A stretch of DNA of 64,000 nt from Polynucleobacter sp. MWH-UH23A (GCF_040409805.1 NZ_CP099572.1:2003171-2067170), one strand, 5' to 3'. Counted from the stretch's first letter, positions 38,418 through 46,954 are shown. Notes: generated by a model from the letters alone, not told the origin. Numbers and translations: made by a program.

Positions 38418-39200
38418 ATGAAATTCATGATTAGGCTCTTCACTAGCTTGGCAGCCTTGGTGCTATCCATTTCTGCCTACGCCATAGACCTGGAGCCCGT
38501 CGATGTGCCCAATGGCCTGCCAAATCGAATCGTCGGCGATATTGGTGTCGCTGTTTACAGCTCTAATATGCATATTGGCACAGAGGGCACACAATCTTTA
38601 GTTCTTCCTTATGCTTTTTTTGATTACAAACGGTTCTTTGTACGAATTGATGAAGTCGGCATTAAGACATTTGAGTTGGGCAATGGATATCTTGAGCTGA
38701 TTGGGAAAATTGACCTAAATACCTACAAAGTTAAGTCGCCATTTAATGGCGCATCGATTAATCGTAGCGATCCAATTCCTTTGGGTATTGGTACTTATCA
38801 AGAAACACCGATTGGTGGTTTTTTTGCAAATGCCTATCATGACTTTGGTAAATCCCATGGCGCTCTTTATGAGCTTTTGTATTTTGCAGAAGTAGAGACT
38901 TATAAAAATATTATTTTGTATCCAGAGCTTGGAATTGAAAGACAATCCAGTCAATACGCTAACTACTACTATGGCATGAATACTGGCGAAGCAAATGCAA
39001 CGGGCTACAGCACCTACGTTGCGCCCGCCACTAATAATTTAATAGCAGGATTCATGCTAGAAATTCCAGTTGTAGACAATTGGTACATCAACCTCTATGG
39101 GCGTCGCAAATGGTTAGGCAACGGCATCAATAACAGCCCAGTTCTAAATCGTTCATTTCAAGACAATATTTTTGCAGCGCTTGCTTACCGCTTTAAATAG
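38418..39200 (+). CDS. MipA/OmpV family outer-membrane protein
   Basis: A 260-residue beta-barrel protein from the ATG at 38418. Seen: a signal peptide (MKFMIRLFTSLAALVLSISAYA), then amphipathic strands rich in Tyr, Asn and Gly, and a C-terminal aromatic ALAYRFK that fits BAM recognition (final Phe followed by Lys). The length and the VAVYSSNMHIGTEG and LIAGFMLEIPV strands fit the MipA/OmpV family, some of which serve as scaffolds for murein enzymes. Function here unknown. Confidence 0.78.
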   Translation: MKFMIRLFTSLAALVLSISAYAIDLEPVDVPNGLPNRIVGDIGVAVYSSNMHIGTEGTQSLVLPYAFFDYKRFFVRIDEVGIKTFELGNGYLELIGKIDLNTYKVKSPFNGASINRSDPIPLGIGTYQETPIGGFFANAYHDFGKSHGALYELLYFAEVETYKNIILYPELGIERQSSQYANYYYGMNTGEANATGYSTYVAPATNNLIAGFMLEIPVVDNWYINLYGRRKWLGNGINNSPVLNRSFQDNIFAALAYRFK

Positions 39201-39210
39201 CTCAGGACAA

Positions 39211-39957
39211 CTAAAAGGTCATCACGAGAATAGATGCGCCAGAAACAAACATGACCAACTCCATTAGCATTAAGAATTTTTCTTCTGGGAGAGCTAAAAC
39301 TATTTTCTTTGAAAAAATTGCTCCCACCAAAACAAATACTCCAATAAACAAACCTTGAACTATTGCTGTGATATTCAGGAAACCGAGTTGATGAAAAGTA
39401 ATCCCCTTCGTAAAGAGAATTGACAAAGTGCTTGCGGCCTCAGTTCCTAAAAATGCGCCTTTGCTTAAGCCGTAAGCCAAAAAAAATGGGGTATTGATTG
39501 CCCCCGTAGTAGCAACAATCCCCGTCAGATAGCCGATTGCGGCACCCACCAGGCCCATTTGCCAAAGTTCTAAATAAAAGTTCTTCTTGCGCATCCACCT
39601 TCGCACTGGGATTAAAGCAATCAGAAAAAATCCTAGGGTTATTTCTACCAGTCGCTCATTTAAAGCAACCAAGGTATTTACGCCCAAAATCACCGCGGGA
39701 ACCCCAGTTAGGCTATAGACAAAACACACTTTCCAATTAATCTGGCTCCACCATAAAAAAATACGAGATAAATTGGCAACCGTAGCTACCAAAGCAATAA
39801 TTGGAATTGCTTGAATCGGTCCATAGAAATAAACAAGGGCGGGCATCAAAATGATGGTGGTTCCAAACCCGATAACGCCGCCCAATATTCCGGCCGCCAA
39901 GCCAAGCGAGCCCAGCACAAAACCTTGTAAAACATAATCACCAAAACTGATAATCAA
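39211..39957 (-). CDS. TauE/SafE family sulfite/anion exporter
   Basis: A 248-residue membrane protein with seven or eight segments. Seen: the first repeat's GLAAGILGGVIGFGTTIILMP, the second repeat's AIGYLTGIVATTGAINTPFF, and the family proline-rich turns. Members move sulfite, sulfoacetate or other organosulfonates. It starts 8 bases after the stop of a ModA-like binding protein on the same strand, so the two may be one transcription unit handling an oxyanion. The link is inferred from spacing only. Confidence 0.83.
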   Translation of the reverse strand: MIISFGDYVLQGFVLGSLGLAAGILGGVIGFGTTIILMPALVYFYGPIQAIPIIALVATVANLSRIFLWWSQINWKVCFVYSLTGVPAVILGVNTLVALNERLVEITLGFFLIALIPVRRWMRKKNFYLELWQMGLVGAAIGYLTGIVATTGAINTPFFLAYGLSKGAFLGTEAASTLSILFTKGITFHQLGFLNITAIVQGLFIGVFVLVGAIFSKKIVLALPEEKFLMLMELVMFVSGASILVMTF

Positions 39958-39965
39958 GATTTAAG

Positions 39966-40760
39966 CTACCAAGGCAACGTGGGCATTACTGGCTTTAAGC
40001 CCGCCTTCTGAATAGTGGGGGCTGCCTTCGGTGAGGCTAAAAATGCAATGAGATCTCTTGAAGCATTAAGGTTTGCAACGTTATTAGTAATGCCCGCAGA
40101 GAACAAAACCGTTTGTTGAACTTCGGGAGGAATCTCTCCGATGAAATCAATTCCCGATATTGGAATTAATTCGCTAACTTGCTGAAAGCCTAGCTCTGCA
40201 TCGCCTCTTGCTACTACCGTGCCAACACGCTCGCTATAAATCTTTTTAGCTGTTTTACTCATTTGCTCAGCAATACCTAATTTAGGAAATAGCTCGGTGG
40301 ATAAATAAGTACCGCTTGCACTAGCCGAATAAGCCACAGATTTTGCATTGAGCAAGGCTTGCTTTAAGGCTGGAACGGTGCTGATATCAGGCTTGGGAGC
40401 GCCCGCCTTAACAGCAGCGCCAATAACAGAAGCAACCAAATCTACACGACTTCCAGGCTGCACTGCGCCACTCTTTATAAAACTTTCTAATGCGGGTGCC
40501 GCCAAAATCAAGACATCAAACCTTTCATCTCTTGCTAGCCTTGAAGGAATTGAATCCGGCGCCGTACCCATAGATGAGCCATAAGAAATGATTACCTTAT
40601 TTGGTGACTGCTTCTCATATTCAGGCACTAAAGCCTTCAATGCTTCAGCAAATGCGCCTGAAGTAATTACTTGAATATCTGCTGCAAGTACTGGGGTGAC
40701 GCTAAATAAGCCAACAAGCACTGCCAAGATGGCATGTTTCATACAGTTAATCAGTCTCAT
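39966..40760 (-). CDS. ModA-like periplasmic solute-binding protein
   Basis: A 264-residue secreted protein with a signal peptide ending SVTPVLA before ADIQVITSG. Seen: SYGSSMGTAPDSIPSRL near residue 75 and FDVLILAAPALESFI, in the style of the molybdate/sulfate type-2 binding fold (PBP-like domain 11). The start is the ATG at 40760; one at 40742 would give a shorter signal peptide. No permease or ATPase gene of an ABC system is beside it, so it is an orphan. Molybdate binding is not proven. Confidence 0.75.
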   Translation of the reverse strand: MRLINCMKHAILAVLVGLFSVTPVLAADIQVITSGAFAEALKALVPEYEKQSPNKVIISYGSSMGTAPDSIPSRLARDERFDVLILAAPALESFIKSGAVQPGSRVDLVASVIGAAVKAGAPKPDISTVPALKQALLNAKSVAYSASASGTYLSTELFPKLGIAEQMSKTAKKIYSERVGTVVARGDAELGFQQVSELIPISGIDFIGEIPPEVQQTVLFSAGITNNVANLNASRDLIAFLASPKAAPTIQKAGLKPVMPTLPW

Positions 40761-40811
40761 TATTTTCTGTGCCTTTAAATTAAAGCGATTGTTTCTCACC
40801 CACGCCACACA

Positions 40812-40964
40812 CTACCTGCCCTGACAAGCGACTGGCATTTCCCATAATGGTTTTTCTTGGCTGAAATCGCAATTGACACCAACTGGTGATGTCGTGCTCG
40901 CAAGACACGCGCTTAGGCACACTGTGGCCATAGCAATAGAAAGTGTTAAAGAAAATCTTTTCAT
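40812..40964 (-). CDS. 50-residue putative lipoprotein
   Basis: A short open frame from ATG 40964 with AGGA three bases upstream. Residues 1-20 read MKRFSLTLSIAMATVCLSAC, a full lipoprotein signal peptide with the lipobox LSAC. About 30 residues remain after Cys20, with two more Cys (one in VNCDFSQE, one in PVACQGR). A longer open frame on the same strand in another register (40780-40974) lacks any signal peptide and overlaps the ModA-like start. It lies just upstream of that gene and may be co-transcribed. Function unknown. Confidence 0.65.
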   Translation of the reverse strand: MKRFSLTLSIAMATVCLSACLASTTSPVGVNCDFSQEKPLWEMPVACQGR

Positions 40965-41056
40965 AATTCCTCACTCATTGGTGTTACTCAAAACATTTAC
41001 TACCTCATCGTAAACGAATCTATTCATATTATCGATTTTTCGGATTATTGAAATCA

Positions 41057-41088
41057 AAATTATTTGTTAGGCCAATAACAAATAATTT
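41057..41088. repeat. 13-bp perfect inverted repeat upstream of dps
   Basis: AAATTATTTGTTA (41057-41069) and TAACAAATAATTT (41076-41088) are perfect complements around a GGCCAA spacer, 47 bases before the dps start. It is very AT-rich and placed where an operator for a stress regulator such as OxyR or Fur might be, but it does not match the consensus of either. An RNA hairpin is the other reading. Confidence 0.6.
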
Positions 41089-41134
41089 CCTGATAATGAT
41101 TCTATGGTGTTCGTTGATCAAAGGAGATATAACC

Positions 41135-41626
41135 ATGGCCACAAAATCAAACAAAACTGTAATTGACATTGGTATCAGCGAAAAGGATCGTAAAGCAATT
41201 GCCAAAGGCTTATCAGCTCTTTTAGCTGACAGCTATTCTCTCTACCTGATGACCCATAACTTCCATTGGAATGTAAAGGGGCCAATGTTTAATACCCTTC
41301 ATACTATGTTCATGGCCCAATATACAGAGCAATGGGCGGCGCTCGATCTTATCGCCGAACGAATCAGGGCACTTGGTGAGCCAGCACCTGGAACATATAA
41401 AGAATTTGCCAAACTGACCTCTATTGATGAGGTGCAGGGAACCCCGAAAGCGATGGAGATGGTTAGATTGCTTGTAAAGGCACAGGAAGCAACTGCAAAG
41501 ACAGCCCGTAAATTATTTCCATTGGTAGAAAAAGCAAGTGATCAACCAACTGCTGATTTACTTACCCAAAGACAAGATGTTCATGAGAAAACGGCCTGGA
41601 TGCTTAGAAGCCTGCTTGAAGAATAA
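41135..41626 (+). CDS. dps: Dps, DNA-protecting ferritin-like protein
   Basis: A 163-residue subunit of the 12-mer that stores iron and shields DNA under oxidative or starvation stress. The ATG at 41135 has AAAGGAG nine bases upstream and is clearly better than an upstream in-frame start at 41048. Seen: the ferroxidase motifs in YLMTHNFHWNVKGPMFNTLH and QYTEQWAALDLIAERIRALG, and the Lys-rich N-terminus. Single gene with an inverted repeat in its promoter region. Confidence 0.96.
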   Translation: MATKSNKTVIDIGISEKDRKAIAKGLSALLADSYSLYLMTHNFHWNVKGPMFNTLHTMFMAQYTEQWAALDLIAERIRALGEPAPGTYKEFAKLTSIDEVQGTPKAMEMVRLLVKAQEATAKTARKLFPLVEKASDQPTADLLTQRQDVHEKTAWMLRSLLEE

Positions 41627-41655
41627 ATACTGGCGTCTTTAGATTTCAGGCTAAC

Positions 41656-42252
41656 TTAGGCGCTATTTTTATTGAGTCGTTGAATTTGTTGCTGCAACCA
41701 TCGACTATGTTGGGCAAAATAAGTCAACAGGCCGATAACCAACATGTTTCCAAAAAAACCGCCCATGACAATAATCATGCTTTCACGCACGAAGTTGTCA
41801 AAAGCATAGTTATGAATTAAAAAAATCACATAGGTATAACTAAAGCCGTGAGCAATACTAGCAAACAAAGCTAGTGTTACGACATCGCGGTATTTCAGAT
41901 TATGTAGATCTCGCGCAATACCCAAGCCCTTAAGCGTTAAATTCACCGCGAGTACCAGAACAATACTTCCGACCAATGCAACCATTAACCATATGTACCA
42001 ATGTTGCTCTGGCTGAAAAATAATAAGCCTAATAAATACAGCTAGACCCACACCTATAGCAGCCATCCAACCAAAAATGAGCACTGAAAGTACTTTAATG
42101 CCGGCTGGAAGATAAACGAAATAACTTAATTCGGGTCGATTCTCTAAAACCGGAAAAGCTTTAACAACATATAGAGTGAAAAAGTATAGGCAAAACGGTA
42201 CTCCTATTTTTAGGAGGATAATGGGAATTCGTATTTGATTTAATGAAAACAT
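41656..42252 (-). CDS. Multi-pass membrane protein of unknown function
   Basis: A 198-residue protein with about five hydrophobic segments (residues about 10-30, 45-65, 75-100, 115-140 and 145-180), starting at the ATG at 42252. Only a few charged residues sit between the helices. It resembles sensor-type integral membrane domains but has no recognisable signalling or catalytic motif. It is divergent from a winged-helix regulator gene with 43 bases between starts, which often means the regulator controls it. Confidence 0.65.
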   Translation of the reverse strand: MFSLNQIRIPIILLKIGVPFCLYFFTLYVVKAFPVLENRPELSYFVYLPAGIKVLSVLIFGWMAAIGVGLAVFIRLIIFQPEQHWYIWLMVALVGSIVLVLAVNLTLKGLGIARDLHNLKYRDVVTLALFASIAHGFSYTYVIFLIHNYAFDNFVRESMIIVMGGFFGNMLVIGLLTYFAQHSRWLQQQIQRLNKNSA

Positions 42253-42295
42253 GGGCACAGACCCATCATACTTAAAAAGAGGAGACCATTCCAAA

Positions 42296-42631
42296 ATGAC
42301 AAATTCTTACCTACGGTTTTTGCATCTAGCAGATACGCTGATCAATCCTAATGAAAAACCTTTGGACTCCCTAAGCAAAGATATCCTTGAACATATCAGC
42401 AAGCATATTGTTTTAAACAAAGGCAAGGTTGTTGTCGGTGACATTCTCATGCTGAGTCAACTGGGCTCACAAGCCACTCTTCATAAAAGACTTCATGCTC
42501 TAGTGGATGATGGTTATCTAAAACTAAAATCGACGAGCGATGGCAGGGTAAAACAAGTTGAGCTAACAAAAAAAGCGACAAAATATTTTGCTGGATTAAG
42601 CCAGGCCTTAGAAAAAGCAGCTAACGCCTAG
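42296..42631 (+). CDS. MarR-like winged-helix DNA-binding protein
   Basis: A 111-residue protein from the ATG at 42296 with GAGGAG upstream. Residues about 40-90 look like a winged helix: VVGDILMLSQLGSQATLHKRLHALVDDGYL (recognition helix) and LKSTSDGRVKQVELT (wing). No sensor or second domain is visible. Probably a local regulator, perhaps of the divergent membrane protein. A phosphorylation or ligand site is not seen. Confidence 0.75.
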   Translation: MTNSYLRFLHLADTLINPNEKPLDSLSKDILEHISKHIVLNKGKVVVGDILMLSQLGSQATLHKRLHALVDDGYLKLKSTSDGRVKQVELTKKATKYFAGLSQALEKAANA

Positions 42632-42668
42632 CGGGGCTTACTTAACAGCACAACCCTAGACGGACGCT

Positions 42669-43093
42669 TTAAACAGCACTTTTGCCTTTTATTTTTAGGC
42701 GCTCGTCAAACTTTTGTCGATTAATAACAAATCGCTCATGCAGTCCCTTAGAAATTAAATCGACTCCGTCGTGAGCCTCAACTGCAAACGTCAACCTTTT
42801 TCCATCCACAGCAATTAATTTGACTTTAGCTGTGACCTCTAAACCAACAGGGGTCGCTGACTCATGACTGACGTTGATATGGGTCCCTAGGGATTGCTCT
42901 TGCGGCCAATCTAAATAAGGATAATTGCTTTAATACAAGCCCACTCTAAAAAGCCCACCAGAAAGCCTGTTGCAAATACATCTGGCATCGCCACAAATTC
43001 TTCAGACTCGGGATACAAAGATGGAACGGTTTTGCTCTTGGGGATTTTAAATTTATGCTCGTATTGAATGCCGACCTGCAAAGATTCTTTCAT
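42669..43093 (-). pseudogene. Thioesterase-family gene broken by a one-base frameshift
   Basis: From ATG 43093 the frame encodes MKESLQVGIQYEHKFKIP, VPSLYPESEEFVAMPDVFAT, FLEWACIKAI, then stops at 42911. In another frame the family continues as LDWPQEQSLGTHINVSHES, TPVGLEVTAKVKLIAVDG, LTFAVEAHDGVDLISKG and HERFVINRQKFDERL, ending in TAA at 42669. The shift sits at about 42915-42925. The hotdog-fold parts, including the His of GTHINVSHES, resemble FlK/4HB-type thioesterases. Total length is one base short of 142 codons. A sequencing error in place of a true mutation cannot be excluded. Confidence 0.75.
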
Positions 43094-43096
43094 GGC

Positions 43097-44023
43097 TTAC
43101 CTCATAAAAGCATTAAGAGTTTCAGCGAATTTTTTATGTTGCTGAAATAAAAACGCGTGGCCTCCATCAAAGAAGGCTAACCAAGCGAACGGGATTTGAT
43201 TCGCAATAATTTGTGAATTCTTAGGAACATCAAGAATGTCATATTGGCCATCTGCCACCAACACGGGAACTTTAATGTTCTTTAAATCAATGAAGTTCTT
43301 ATTATCGGCATCCCAAAGCGTTGTTCTTGCGCGAGTTTGGCGAAGCTTAGACTCTTTAGAGATAACAAAATCGTCAGGAATGGTTCCAGCCAGCTTTGCA
43401 GCCTGCTCCCTTGCTAACGCATCTTTAGCAGCCTGTTTTCCGGCCTCATTGTTCGGGAACAGCAGCGCGACATTTTCCATAACCGATAAATGGGGATTGT
43501 TTAAATCCTCCTCAGTCTTTTTGCTTGCCTTGATCTGATACTTGCCACCTGGGTTTGGCGCGCAAAGAATGCCCTTAATAACCAATTCAGGATGTCTAAT
43601 CAAAAACTGTTGGGCAACACGGGCCCCCATTGACCAACCTAGAACATTGGCTTTTTTATAACCAAGTGCTTTTACCAGCCCAGCAGCATCATCGGCCATC
43701 TGAGCCATGGTAGTTTTATTTTCTTTAGTATCGCTAGACAGTCCAATGCCGCGATTATCAAACAGTATCAAAGTATTATTTTTGGATAGCTCATCAATCA
43801 AAGCCGGATCCCACATGCTCATCGTTGCGGAATACCCATTAATCAAAATCATAGGGTCACCTTGGCCGCGAGTGTAATAAGCAAGCTTGACCTCTCCAAC
43901 CTGGGCATATTTAACTTCAGCCTTGAATTGAGCATGAGCAGAGCCAATAAAGCCAAACAATACTGAAAGTAGTGCAAATAATGCGGCAACTAGATTGCGA
44001 ATATCCACCAGGCGATGATTCAT
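43097..44023 (-). CDS. Secreted alpha/beta hydrolase
   Basis: A 308-residue protein with a signal peptide (residues 1-31, ending GSAHA before QFKAEV). Seen: ILINGYSATMSMWDP (oxyanion region), the nucleophile elbow GWSMGARVAQQF, the acid Asp in VLVADGQYDILD, and the late His in FFDGGHAFLFQQ. It belongs to the broad haloperoxidase/esterase group; the substrate is unknown. It overlaps the MAPEG gene stop by 4 bases, and the broken thioesterase starts 3 bases after it, so all three could be one operon. Confidence 0.85.
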   Translation of the reverse strand: MNHRLVDIRNLVAALFALLSVLFGFIGSAHAQFKAEVKYAQVGEVKLAYYTRGQGDPMILINGYSATMSMWDPALIDELSKNNTLILFDNRGIGLSSDTKENKTTMAQMADDAAGLVKALGYKKANVLGWSMGARVAQQFLIRHPELVIKGILCAPNPGGKYQIKASKKTEEDLNNPHLSVMENVALLFPNNEAGKQAAKDALAREQAAKLAGTIPDDFVISKESKLRQTRARTTLWDADNKNFIDLKNIKVPVLVADGQYDILDVPKNSQIIANQIPFAWLAFFDGGHAFLFQQHKKFAETLNAFMR

Positions 44024-44430
44024 TTACTTCCCAAAGCAAGTAGAAGATAAGACGACCAAGCTAAGTTCAATATAACCAGAGCAATTAGTGTGTTGAAGGT
44101 AAATTTCATTCCCAATATTCTTTTACTGAAATCAGGTGGAGGCACATTGATTCCTTTGGCATGAATCAAGCGACCAATAATAAGTGCGATGCCAGGAATA
44201 GCAACCAACCACCAGGGCGCACCATTAAGCTCCAGACATGCAAGCAAAATGATTCCAAAGGGAACATATTCAGCAAAGTTTCCCTGGGCACGAATAGCCC
44301 TTTCAAGATCCTCATAACCACCGCTACCTAAGCCCACTTTGTTCTTTCTTCGAAGGCCAATGACTGCAAAAGAGAGCTTTATAAATATGATGGTTAAAAC
44401 GGAGGCAATGATTGAGGTGACTAGCAGCAT
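44020..44430 (-). CDS. MAPEG family membrane protein
   Basis: A 136-residue protein with four hydrophobic helices. Seen: LRRKNKVGLGSGGYEDLERAIRAQGNFAEYVP, the MAPEG signature (R-x-Q-x-N-x-x-E), then GIILLACLELNG and IGRLIHAKG. MAPEG proteins include membrane glutathione transferases and leukotriene enzymes; bacterial YecN-type members are uncharacterised. Start at ATG 44430. It overlaps the hydrolase gene by ATGA. Confidence 0.9.
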   Translation of the reverse strand: MLLVTSIIASVLTIIFIKLSFAVIGLRRKNKVGLGSGGYEDLERAIRAQGNFAEYVPFGIILLACLELNGAPWWLVAIPGIALIIGRLIHAKGINVPPPDFSKRILGMKFTFNTLIALVILNLAWSSYLLLALGSK

Positions 44431-44474
44431 TTAGATCTCCCGGAAGAATTCCTAAATACTAATCGGGAAATGAA

Positions 44475-44494
44475 AAACCACCCGAAGGTGGTTT
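44475..44494 (-). terminator. Intrinsic terminator of tRNA-Phe
   Basis: On the minus strand AACCACC-TTCG-GGTGGTT forms a 7-bp stem with a stable UUCG tetraloop followed by a run of T. It begins 11 bases after the end of the tRNA. Confidence 0.9.
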
Positions 44495-44504
44495 AGATGA
44501 TTCT

Positions 44505-44580
44505 TGGTGGCCCGGGGCGGAATCGAACCACCGACACAAGGATTTTCAATCCTCTGCTCTACCGACTGAGCTACCAGGCC
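44505..44580 (-). tRNA. tRNA-Phe (GAA)
   Basis: A 76-base cloverleaf with CCA encoded. The acceptor arms GGCCTGG and CCGGGCC pair with one G-U. Seen: D-arm GCTCAGTCGGTAGAGC, anticodon arm GGATTGAAAATCC with anticodon GAA, and T-arm with GGTTCGATTCC. Followed directly by an intrinsic terminator. Confidence 0.97.
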
Positions 44581-44637
44581 AAGACTTGAAATTATAAAGG
44601 AAACTGGGTTTTAGCTTAAAAAATATGCCTACTGACG

Positions 44638-46842
44638 CTAGCTAGCAGTGTTTGATGCCCTTGAGCGGGCTGCGTGTAATTTCTTATAGCTGTCAAGCAA
44701 GCGGTGATGCCGGTCAAGGCCCTCTAGCTTGATGCTGGTTGGGGTCAATCCATAAAAGCGCACCAAGCCATTTACCGAACCCAGTACTGCATCCATACGC
44801 TCATTGCCAAACATTCTGCGAAGGTTTGTCTCGTAGTCTTCGAGCGCTAAATCCTCATTCAGAACAATCTCCAGAACCGCATTGAGCGCCTGATAAAACA
44901 ATTTGCGATCAACCGTGTTGTCGTTGTATTGAAGAAAAGCGCCTACCAATTCTTGGGCTTCAGCGAAATTTTTAAGTGCTAATTGAATTAATAGCTTTAA
45001 CTCCAATACTGTTAGCTGACCCCAAGGCGTATTCTCATCAAACTCAATACCAATCAGCGTTGCAATATCTCCATACTCATCAAGCTCGTTATTCTCTAGT
45101 CGATCAAGCAATGCACTGAGTTTTGCATCGCTTAGTGAATGTAAATTCAAAATATCGTGACGGAATAGCAATGCTTTGTTTGTGTTATCCCATACCAGAT
45201 CTTCTACTGGATAGACCTCGGAATAGCCGGGCACGAGAATTCGGCAAGCGATGGCGCCCAATTGATCATACACAGCAACATAAGCTTCTTTGCCCATGTT
45301 TTTAAGAATGTTAAATAATGTTGCCGCCTCCTGCGCATTGGAATTTTCACCGTGACCTGAAAAATCCCATTCGACAAATTGATAATCGGCCTTCGCACTA
45401 AAAAAGCGCCACGACACTATTCCACTTGAATCAATAAAGTGCTCAACAAAGTTATTGGGCTCAGCTACTGCCTCACTTACAAAAGTGGGCGGGGGCAAAT
45501 CATTCAAACCCTCCAAACTTCGACCCTGAAGCAATTCAGTTAAGCTTCGCTCTAACGCAACCTCCAAGCTTGGGTGGGCCCCAAAGGAGGCAAATACACC
45601 GCCGGTTCGAGGATTCATCAAGGTAACGCACATTACTGGATAAACACCCCCAAGTGACGCATCCTTTACCAAGACCGGAAATCCTTGCTCTTCTAGACCC
45701 TGAATGCCCGCTAAGATACTTGGATACTTTTCAAGCACTTCTCGCGGCACGTCAGGCAACGCAATTTCACCCTCTAGGATTTCTCTTTTGACTGCACGCT
45801 CGAATATTTCTGAGAGGCATTGCACTTGCGCTTCAGCCAAAGTGTTTCCCGCGCTCATCCCATTGCTTACGTAAAGGTTCTCAATTAAGTTTGTCGGAAA
45901 ATAAATTGTCTTGCCATCTGATTGCCGAACATAGGGCAAACAACATATGCCTCGTTCGACATTTCCAGAATTTGTATCAATCAAATGCGAACCAAGCAAC
46001 TCACCGTCTGGATCAAAAATGTTTAGGCAATACTCATCCAGAATTTCTGGTGGCAAGGCATCTTTATTGCCCGGCTTGAACCAGCGTTCATTTGGGTAGT
46101 GGACAAAATCTTTGTTGGCGACTTCTTCGCCCCAGTATGCGCCAGCATAAAAATGGTTATTGCTAAGTCTCTCAATATATTCGCCCAAAGCTGAGGCTAG
46201 AGCACTCTCTTTTGTTGACCCCTTGCCATTGGTAAAACACATTTGCGAATGTGCATCACGGATATGCAATGACCATACGTTTGGAATAAGGTTGCGCCAG
46301 GAAGCAATCTCTATCTTAATTCCCAGATCGGCTAACACTTTAGACATATTGGCAATGGTTTGCTCTAGTGGCAAATCTTTGCCGATAATAAAAGTGTTTG
46401 TATCGGCAGCGGGCTTTAAGTTCAATAGGGTCTGAGCATAAGCATCTAAGTTTTTCACCTCTTCAATGACAAACTCTGGGCCGGCCTGGACCACTTTCTT
46501 AACAGTGCAGCGCTCAATAGACCGCAAAATTCCTTGACGATCTATTGCAGAAATATATTCAGGTAGTTCAACTTGGATTTTGAAGATCTGTTGATAGCGA
46601 TTGTCGGGGTCAATTATATTATTTTGTGAGAGGCGAATATTTTCAGTAGAGATATTGCGCGTATCACAATACAGCTTCACAAAGTACGCCGCACATAAAG
46701 CAGAAGATGCCAAAAAATAATCGAATGGTCCTGGTGCTGAGCCATCACCCTTATAGCGTATAGGCTGGTCAGCAATCACCGTGAAGTCATCGAACTTAGC
46801 TTCTAGACGAAGCTTGTCGAGAAAATTGACCTTAATTTCCAT
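44638..46842 (-). CDS. ycaO: OsmC-YcaO fusion protein
   Basis: A 734-residue protein. Residues 1-130 are an OsmC domain with GSAPGPFDYFLASSALCAAY and the two redox Cys (Cys50 and Cys112). Residues about 150-580 are a YcaO ATP-binding cyclodehydratase-like domain (LASALGEYIERLSNNHFYAG, the ATP/Mg residues in AQVQCLSEIFERAVKREI, and SLTELLQGRS). The rest is the helical C-terminus known from E. coli YcaO, which is tied to beta-methylthiolation of ribosomal protein S12. No RimO gene or peptide substrate gene is beside it. It is preceded by 112 bases without a gene, then the response regulator. Confidence 0.9.
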   Translation of the reverse strand: MEIKVNFLDKLRLEAKFDDFTVIADQPIRYKGDGSAPGPFDYFLASSALCAAYFVKLYCDTRNISTENIRLSQNNIIDPDNRYQQIFKIQVELPEYISAIDRQGILRSIERCTVKKVVQAGPEFVIEEVKNLDAYAQTLLNLKPAADTNTFIIGKDLPLEQTIANMSKVLADLGIKIEIASWRNLIPNVWSLHIRDAHSQMCFTNGKGSTKESALASALGEYIERLSNNHFYAGAYWGEEVANKDFVHYPNERWFKPGNKDALPPEILDEYCLNIFDPDGELLGSHLIDTNSGNVERGICCLPYVRQSDGKTIYFPTNLIENLYVSNGMSAGNTLAEAQVQCLSEIFERAVKREILEGEIALPDVPREVLEKYPSILAGIQGLEEQGFPVLVKDASLGGVYPVMCVTLMNPRTGGVFASFGAHPSLEVALERSLTELLQGRSLEGLNDLPPPTFVSEAVAEPNNFVEHFIDSSGIVSWRFFSAKADYQFVEWDFSGHGENSNAQEAATLFNILKNMGKEAYVAVYDQLGAIACRILVPGYSEVYPVEDLVWDNTNKALLFRHDILNLHSLSDAKLSALLDRLENNELDEYGDIATLIGIEFDENTPWGQLTVLELKLLIQLALKNFAEAQELVGAFLQYNDNTVDRKLFYQALNAVLEIVLNEDLALEDYETNLRRMFGNERMDAVLGSVNGLVRFYGLTPTSIKLEGLDRHHRLLDSYKKLHAARSRASNTAS

Positions 46843-46954
46843 GGGAATGATTCCGAATAAGATGTGCCCTCAACATGAGGCCTCGTGATTGCTTCAAGCG
46901 CACCCCATGTAAAAAATAATTTGCCAAAAAGTTATGGCGAATTACTGATAGATT

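Noticed and set aside
40780-40974. A 64-codon frame upstream of the ModA-like gene
   Set aside because: No signal peptide, no ribosome site and unusual residue make-up; the short lipoprotein frame on the same bases fits much better.
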